Source: Prevotellaceae bacterium
Lineage (GTDB): Bacteria; Bacteroidota; Bacteroidia; Bacteroidales; UBA932
NCBI GenBank assembly: GCA_031278495.1
Contig: JAITKG010000097.1
Span: 1 to 9,257 of the forward strand
Direction: 5' to 3'
Length of the DNA: 9,257 nt
This document shows positions 6,401 through 9,257 of the stretch, in pieces. The notes under the pieces are model-generated. The model was not told where the DNA came from, did not search any database, and saw nothing but the letters and a program-made list of their open reading frames with translations. The position numbers and the translations under genes were made by a program. The number at the start of each line of letters is the position of its first letter. Positions within the stretch are counted from its first letter, which is position 1.

Positions 6401-7322
6401 CCATCAATACCGGCAGCAAAATTAACGGAATAGCCCGTTTCCGGCGGAACGCAAAAATGATGACCAGTCCAATGACCAGCGCAGTAATCATCATAGCGAG
6501 GAAAGCGTCGGATTTAATTTGCCGGGCGTTGTAAATGCCTACGGGAATACCCCCAAAGTAAGAAACCGCCAATGCGGGGAATTGTTGTTCCACCACCGCT
6601 ATGGTGCGTTCTATCTCTTCCACGAACGCCCCGTTGTTGGAAAGCTCCCCAGCGCCGAATACCGGCGAAATAAACGCTACAAGGTATTGTTTGCCGCTTG
6701 AAAAAATATGTTCGCCGTATATCGTATAATTCCCGTCCAACTCCAGCGCGGCAAGGTCTTTCAGGATATCTCCCGCAAGGTTCAACGGGTCGGCGGCAAT
6801 GAATTTCGACGAAACCATACTCCACGGCGAGTGCAGTCGGGCATACTGGCCAGCCATAAATTCGTCCATGTTTTCCCGTTGCAGCAGGCTGTCCAAACGG
6901 GCATAGCCGGCAGTGTCGAGGAAAATGGGCAGGTGTTCCATGACGTACCGGTGCAACGATTCCGCCAGCCGGTTATCCACTGTGGACTGCACCTTTTTGA
7001 TGTGCGACTTTCCCACAGGCGTTTGTTGAAGCTGCATAAGGAATGCGTCGCAGCCTTCCATCATGGTTCCGGGCGTCGCCGGATGCGCCGTGTCCCTGGA
7101 AGTAACAAGAACGGCGATTTTATCTTTTATTTTGATATTTTTGAAAACCTTTCCGATATGGCGCGTATCTTCGGTTTGCGGCATGAGGCTGTTAATATCT
7201 TCCTGCAACCGGATTTGCAACGCCAGGTAAACCATCGCTGCCGGCAACAGGACGCACAGCGCATAAAACGCCATGCGGTGCGCGCGGAAAAACCGGTAGA
7301 GCGTGATAAATATCCGTATCAT
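3483..7322 (-). CDS. MMPL/RND exporter - PlsC acyltransferase - SAM methyltransferase fusion
   Basis: A 1279-residue three-domain inner-membrane protein. Residues 1-810 are an RND/MMPL-type exporter: one helix at 15-37, a periplasmic loop, helices at about 272-413, a second helix at 440-458, a second loop and helices at about 663-808. Two helices at 822-853 link to a PlsC-type acyltransferase (about 890-1060) with NHQSVID (902-908, the HX4D catalytic pair H903/D908) and FPEGTRS (969-975). The end is a class I methyltransferase with DIGCGYGF (1113-1120) for SAM binding, acidic GIDYD (1136-1140), NDVLHYLPEE and LNPGGKIIIRD. It should acylate and methylate a lipid or lipid-linked molecule and move it across or out of the inner membrane. 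Helix 4 has LSYS (339-342) where many MMPL proteins have a DY pair, while the matching second-half helix keeps GDDFS (728-732). It overlaps the glycosyltransferase gene by ATGA (7319-7322), indicating translational coupling. The substrate is unknown; aryl-polyene or flexirubin-like lipids are one option. Confidence 0.85.
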   Translation of the reverse strand: MIRIFITLYRFFRAHRMAFYALCVLLPAAMVYLALQIRLQEDINSLMPQTEDTRHIGKVFKNIKIKDKIAVLVTSRDTAHPATPGTMMEGCDAFLMQLQQTPVGKSHIKKVQSTVDNRLAESLHRYVMEHLPIFLDTAGYARLDSLLQRENMDEFMAGQYARLHSPWSMVSSKFIAADPLNLAGDILKDLAALELDGNYTIYGEHIFSSGKQYLVAFISPVFGAGELSNNGAFVEEIERTIAVVEQQFPALAVSYFGGIPVGIYNARQIKSDAFLAMMITALVIGLVIIFAFRRKRAIPLILLPVLMGGLFALALMYVLQGAISTIAVGAGSVILGVALSYSIHVFCHSLHAQSAEQVIRELAYPMTIGSFTTIAAFASLAFMHTEALHDFGLFSCFTLLGTTLCCLVFIPHLLSFQPQEPSRLMRLIEKWNAYPFEKNYIFIGLVALVFGVSCFFCGKVTFNAGMEQLNYMPATFAQAEEALKNAFSGDCKTVYFAATGNTPDEALYHYRQAAQKCQTLKEKSLVKDYSSAHHLLIPAAEQQRRIDLWNRYWTPEKRALLKTNLPEAGEKYTFKAQNFDAFLHGIDKDYQPVDYTQQDFLDTFVLNEWIDYADGLPVAIIQAQLPEENKEQVYGAFSEDKNIVILDKAYFAGKLSTLVNSDFNALLYIVSIVVFLSILASYGRIEIALVTFLPMVMSWVIILGLMALFGIEFNVINIIISTFIFGIGDDFSIFVSDGLLLEYKTGQRILTSHKTAIFFSAFAVTAGMGAMIFSQHPALYSISITSVIGMLAIILIAYTVQPLIFRLFITGRAAKRKFPHTWYSLFITITALTIFVTGCLLLTLTGYILILFPAGKKSKQAFFHRLLYYFSFLQIYAMPNEKKVRQNPARETFEKPAVIIANHQSVIDILQMLTLHPKIIMVTKEWVSRSPLFGKIARFAGFVDITKGYEPAVAHIRQYMDEGYSVVIFPEGTRSPDGKLQRFHKGAFYLAEALKADIIPTLLYGHGQAMSKDDYLYLKDAVLATKILPRIPHREEETYQERHKQAARLFKKEHAAFVEEIDRAGNPYYRYKLMKNYLYKGPVLEWYLRIKAAMEKNYKLFEQLVPAKAVVTDIGCGYGFLCYMLAFRSGERDITGIDYDAGKIATAQNNFSRTGRLQFIVADVSEYVFPPSDVFILNDVLHYLPEEKQYDVLRRCVQQLNPGGKIIIRDGDKDKGKKHVLTKLSEFFSVKLVKFNKADGALHFMAASGLEAFAQRHNLSFSTVENSKYSSNSIYVVNG

Positions 7323-8488
7323 ATCCTCTTCGGTTTTCTAAAAAAATATAACAGCAACCCGGCAACCGCCCCCATAATCAGTGCGCACAGGACGGCAAGC
7401 ACAAAGCTCCCGACGGCATACTGTAATAAATCCCGCCCAATGGCGTCGAACGAAACCGTATGGAGCGACAGGGTGAGCGGTCGGTTCAGCACCCATGCGC
7501 CGGCGGCAAAACTCCCCAATAAAATAAACGGAATCATCGGCGGGATGCTGATATTGGAAGCTACCACAGTAATTGCCTTGTTCAGTTTAAGCAGGTGCGC
7601 CAACGAAAAAGCCGCCAACATTTGCCAGCCCCACACGGGTATAATCCCCATGAACACGCCCAACATGACGGAAAAAGTTATTTTCCGGTTGGTCTCGGAA
7701 GATTGCAGGATGTATTGGCGGAACCATTTTTTGATATTTTCTTTATTCATCCGGCGGATAAAAGAAAAAGGACGGAACCACAGGAGCGCCAGCAACACAA
7801 GGAACACATTGAGCAGGCTTATCCGCAAAAAATCGCTGACGGGTTTGAAATGGGATACCCGATCTCCTTTGGGCGCATAACGTACCCGGATGGGAATAGC
7901 GACTATGGGAATATTTTTCCATGCGGAACGCACCAGTATTTCCAATTCAAAATCATACCGCCGGGTGAAATATTTTGCTTTGGCGAACGGTTCGAGCGGA
8001 TAGGCGCGGAAGCCCGACTGGGTATCGTCCAACCATTTTCCCGTTTCCACCCACACCCAAAAGTTAGAAAATTTATTGGCAAATGTATTTTTTCCGGGCA
8101 TATTTTCCTGCCGTAATTTTCGCAAACCGGTAACCAGTGCGCCGTCCGCCTTTTCTATGGCGCCGGCAAAGCGCGGAATATCGGAAGGGTAATGCTGCCC
8201 GTCGCCGTCCAAAGTAATGGCATAACGGAAACCATTGTGCAAGGCATAGCGGAAACCGGTACGCAGGGCATAACCTTTGCCTTTGTTCTTCGGATAGTCC
8301 AGCACGGTAATTGCCGGGATGGTTGCCAGCACTTGCGCCGTAGCATCCGTAGAACCGTCGTTCACCACAATCACTGTGCCGGCATACTGTTTTGCGCCGG
8401 CAATTACTTGCGCCACCGTACCGGCATTATTGTAAACCGGAATAATAACACAACAACGCAGTGTGTTCAACTTATCTTTAAAATCCAT
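7319..8488 (-). CDS. GT2 family glycosyltransferase with C-terminal DUF2062 domain
   Basis: A 389-residue protein. Residues 10-210 are a GT-A fold family 2 glycosyltransferase, close to polyprenyl-phosphate sugar transferases: VIIPVYNN at the start of the fold, VNDGSTD (42-48) for the nucleotide, the metal-binding DGDGQH (94-99, DxD type) and DDTQSGFRAY (154-163), the acceptor/catalytic region. Hydrophobic helices begin near 222. Residues about 255-385 are a DUF2062 domain, with GVFMGIIPVWGWQM, SNISIPPMIPFILLGSFAAG and a last helix before the basic tail FRKPKRI. It likely adds a sugar from a nucleotide donor to a lipid at the cytoplasmic face of the inner membrane. It is first in a two-gene operon with the exporter fusion, with which it overlaps by 4 bp, so the two probably act on one molecule. 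The ATG at 8486-8488 lies about 14 nt after the expected transcription start. Confidence 0.85.
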   Translation of the reverse strand: MDFKDKLNTLRCCVIIPVYNNAGTVAQVIAGAKQYAGTVIVVNDGSTDATAQVLATIPAITVLDYPKNKGKGYALRTGFRYALHNGFRYAITLDGDGQHYPSDIPRFAGAIEKADGALVTGLRKLRQENMPGKNTFANKFSNFWVWVETGKWLDDTQSGFRAYPLEPFAKAKYFTRRYDFELEILVRSAWKNIPIVAIPIRVRYAPKGDRVSHFKPVSDFLRISLLNVFLVLLALLWFRPFSFIRRMNKENIKKWFRQYILQSSETNRKITFSVMLGVFMGIIPVWGWQMLAAFSLAHLLKLNKAITVVASNISIPPMIPFILLGSFAAGAWVLNRPLTLSLHTVSFDAIGRDLLQYAVGSFVLAVLCALIMGAVAGLLLYFFRKPKRI

Positions 8489-8508
8489 CGGCAGATTAGT
8501 AGTTTTCG

Positions 8509-8539
8509 CAAAGATAGTTATTTTTTGATTGCGTGCAAA
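8509..8539 (-). promoter_or_regulatory. Bacteroidota-type promoter of the GT2-exporter operon
   Basis: On the minus strand TTTG (8536-8539), a 19-nt spacer and TATCTTTG (8509-8516) match the consensus exactly. The predicted start near 8502 leaves a short leader before the ATG at 8488. Confidence 0.75.
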
Positions 8540-8543
8540 AGGA

Positions 8544-8567
8544 AGCCCCTTTTCCCCTTCGGGGGCT
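8544..8567. other. GC-rich hairpin
   Basis: AGCCCC (8544-8549) pairs with GGGGCT (8562-8567); an inner alternative is CCCC-TTC-GGGG (8554-8564). There is no T run on either side, so it is not a convincing terminator. It lies right behind the operon promoter and before the repeat cluster. Confidence 0.4.
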
Positions 8568-8571
8568 GGGA

Positions 8572-8614
8572 ATTTACAGATTTACGGATTTACAGATTTA
8601 CAGATTTACAGATT
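8572..8614. repeat. 8-bp tandem repeat, five units of ATTTACAG
   Basis: Five consecutive units at 8572-8611; the second has one change (ATTTACGG). The tract runs straight into the linker TTGGGCTGGCGCCGG (8613-8627). Confidence 0.9.
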
Positions 8615-8632
8615 GGGCTGGCGCCGGCGGCT

Positions 8633-8680
8633 GATGTGGAGATGTGGAGATGTGAAAATGTGGAGATGTGGAGATGTGGC
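8633..8680. repeat. 8-bp tandem repeat, six units of GATGTGGA
   Basis: Six consecutive units at 8633-8680. Units three (GATGTGAA), four (AATGTGGA) and six (GATGTGGC) each carry one change. It is flanked by GGCGGCTG on the left and CTGACGCTGGGG on the right. Confidence 0.9.
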
Positions 8681-8690
8681 TGACGCTGGG

Positions 8691-8784
8691 GAGTTAAGAA
8701 CTAAGAGTTAAGAACTAAGAGTTGGGCTGCGCCGTTTGCCGTTAACCGTTTGCCGTTAGCCGCGCAAGAAGAGTTAAGAACTAA
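8691..8784. repeat. 14-bp repeat GAGTTAAGAACTAA, three copies
   Basis: Copies are at 8691-8704, 8705-8718 and, after the CCGTTTG tract, 8771-8784. Each is followed by GAGTT. The unit is two related heptads, AGTTAAG and AACTAAG: the 4-base arms AGTT and AACT are reverse complements, so the tract is a run of small palindromes separated by AAG. The linker TTGGGCTG(G)CGCC follows both blocks (8722-8733 and 8788-8802). Confidence 0.9.
8732..8759. repeat. 14-bp repeat CCGTTTGCCGTTAA, two copies
   Basis: Copies at 8732-8745 and 8746-8759, the second ending TAG instead of TAA. Like its neighbour the unit splits into two similar heptads (CCGTTTG, CCGTTAA). It is inserted between two copies of the GAGTTAAGAACTAA block. 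Confidence 0.85.
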
Positions 8785-8806
8785 GAGTTGGGCTGGCGCC
8801 GGCTGC

Positions 8807-8824
8807 AACTTTCAACTTTCAACT
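8807..8824. repeat. Heptad repeat AACTTTC, 2.6 units
   Basis: AACTTTC-AACTTTC-AACT, immediately after a copy of the TTGGGCTGGCGCCGG linker and immediately before the inverted-repeat element at 8825. Confidence 0.8.
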
Positions 8825-9094
8825 GCCCCGTCATTCCGACCGAAGCGGCGAGGCACGAGCCGCGTAGCGGAGGAATCTGCCCCAGTACGCAGGCAGTTTG
8901 GGCTGGACAGCGGGATATTGCAGCAGATTCATCGCCCGCAGGGCTTTCACCGCCCGAAGCGCTTTCATCGCCCGCAGCGCTTTCACCGCCCGAAGGGCAT
9001 TTATCGCGCGAAGCGCTTTTATCGCGCGCAGCGCATTTATCGCGCGCAGCGCATGCCGCAGCAGATTCCTCCGCTCCGTTCGGAATGACGGGGC
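8825..9094. mobile_element. 270-bp element with long terminal inverted repeats
   Basis: The outer ends match exactly: 8825-8839 (GCCCCGTCATTCCGA) is the reverse complement of 9080-9094. A second block, 8866-8880 (AGCGGAGGAATCTGC), is the reverse complement of 9061-9075. The left end has 26 bp between the two blocks (8840-8865) with its own small hairpin (GCGGC / GCCGC), the right end only 4 bp. The inside carries the linker-like TTTGGGCTGG (8897-8906) and seven 18-bp units. CGTCATTCCGA...GGAATCTGC ends resemble dispersed palindromic elements known from several bacterial genomes. There is no transposase gene, so it would be non-autonomous. No target duplication is obvious at its ends. Confidence 0.65.
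8927..9052. repeat. Seven tandem 18-bp units inside the inverted-repeat element
   Basis: Units start at 8927, 8945, 8963, 8981, 8999, 9017 and 9035, with consensus WTTYAYCGCSCGMAGSGC. Units 1-4 have CGCCCG and alternate in pairs (CATCGCCCGCA, CACCGCCCGAA), suggesting a 36-bp duplication; units 5-7 have CGCGCG. Most unit junctions are GCGC(T/A) palindromes spaced 18 bp apart. GCAGCAGATTC occurs just before the array (8920-8930) and just after it (9058-9068). Because 18 is a multiple of 3 and no unit has a stop, all three plus-strand frames stay open through it. Confidence 0.9.
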
Positions 9095-9127
9095 TTGAAG
9101 GGAATTAAAAATTAGTATATTTTTTCG

Positions 9128-9135
9128 TACATTTG
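9128..9135 (+). promoter_or_regulatory. Probable -7 promoter box of the PurF-family gene
   Basis: TACATTTG matches the TAnnTTTG box and lies 20 bp before the ATG at 9156. No TTTG is found at the expected distance upstream (the bases there are TTAA), so the promoter may be weak or assisted. Confidence 0.5.
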
Positions 9136-9155
9136 TACCTTAATAAAAGTTACCT

Positions 9156-9257
9156 ATGTCGGAATCCTTAAAGCACGAGTGCGGAATAGCCCTTGTGCGC
9201 CTGCGTAAGCCGCTATCGTATTATAAAGAAAAATACGGCACGTGGAATTATGGTATA
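9156..9257 (+). CDS. Amidophosphoribosyltransferase (PurF family), N-terminal part
   Basis: The first 34 codons of a gene that leaves the window. The product begins MSESLKHECGIALVRLRKPL and continues SYYKEKYGTWNYGI. The Bacteroidota PurF-like proteins start in this way: a short propeptide ending before CGIA, where the cysteine (residue 9, codon 9180-9182) becomes the N-terminal nucleophile of the class II glutamine amidotransferase domain, followed by PL.YY.EKYG. The full enzyme makes phosphoribosylamine from PRPP and glutamine, the first committed step of purine synthesis. Whether this is the main purF or the second, longer paralogue found in many members of the phylum cannot be decided from 34 residues, so no gene symbol is given. 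Confidence 0.8.
   Translation, partial: MSESLKHECGIALVRLRKPLSYYKEKYGTWNYGI

Noticed and set aside
6708..7880. A 390-codon open frame on the plus strand
   Set aside because: It lies antisense across the exporter and glycosyltransferase genes, whose motifs are unmistakable, and its own product is rich in Arg/His with no recognisable domain.
8572..9052. A CRISPR array
   Set aside because: The repeats are directly adjacent or alternate with short linkers; there are no unique spacers of constant length, no suitable repeat length and no cas genes.
8750..9108. Overlapping plus-strand ORFs encoding hexapeptide repeats (HRPQ.F, ARSAF.)
   Set aside because: The 18-bp unit is free of stops in all three frames, so open frames are expected by chance; the starts lie in unrelated repeat DNA and the ends of the element are inverted repeats.

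Overview
The window looks like a chromosomal segment of a member of the Bacteroidota. Several intergenic gaps carry the phylum's vegetative promoter pattern (TTTG, 19-20 nt spacer, TAnnTTTG), Shine-Dalgarno sites are mostly weak, and the gene content fits: an S9 prolyl oligopeptidase, a Bacteroidota-type PurF homologue, a GT2-DUF2062 protein and an MMPL-acyltransferase-methyltransferase fusion. Species cannot be named from the sequence.

Layout. Positions 2-118 are the 3' end of a prolyl oligopeptidase gene followed by a clear terminator. A minus-strand gene (259-1302) encodes a secreted, cysteine-rich protein with a FISUMP-like C-terminal part. Its upstream gap (1303-1905) has no gene. It holds a good minus-strand promoter (1649-1679), about 250 bp packed with nested and mutually exclusive inverted repeats that would lie in the 5' leader, and a GC-rich element of about 170 bp framed by 10-bp direct repeats. 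Next come a small orphan XRE-type regulator (1906-2199, minus), a decayed IS30-family transposase tail (2302-2451, minus), a possible 43-residue leader ORF (2515-2646) and a six-helix membrane protein with an internal duplication (2690-3304), both on the plus strand behind one promoter.

The centre is a two-gene minus-strand operon, 8488 down to 3483. A GT2 glycosyltransferase fused to DUF2062 overlaps by ATGA a 1279-residue protein that joins an RND/MMPL exporter, a PlsC-type acyltransferase and a class I SAM methyltransferase. Together they look like an assembly line that glycosylates, acylates, methylates and exports a lipid at the inner membrane. Similar enzyme sets occur in aryl-polyene/flexirubin-type loci, but no ketosynthase or acyl carrier protein is present here. 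A good promoter lies just upstream (8509-8539).

The gap 8540-9127 is almost entirely repetitive. It contains five tandem tracts with 7- or 8-bp units (or double units of 14), joined by a recurring TTGGGCTGG(CGCCGG) linker, then a 270-bp element bounded by long inverted repeats and holding seven 18-bp units. A plus-strand PurF-family gene begins at 9156 and leaves the window.
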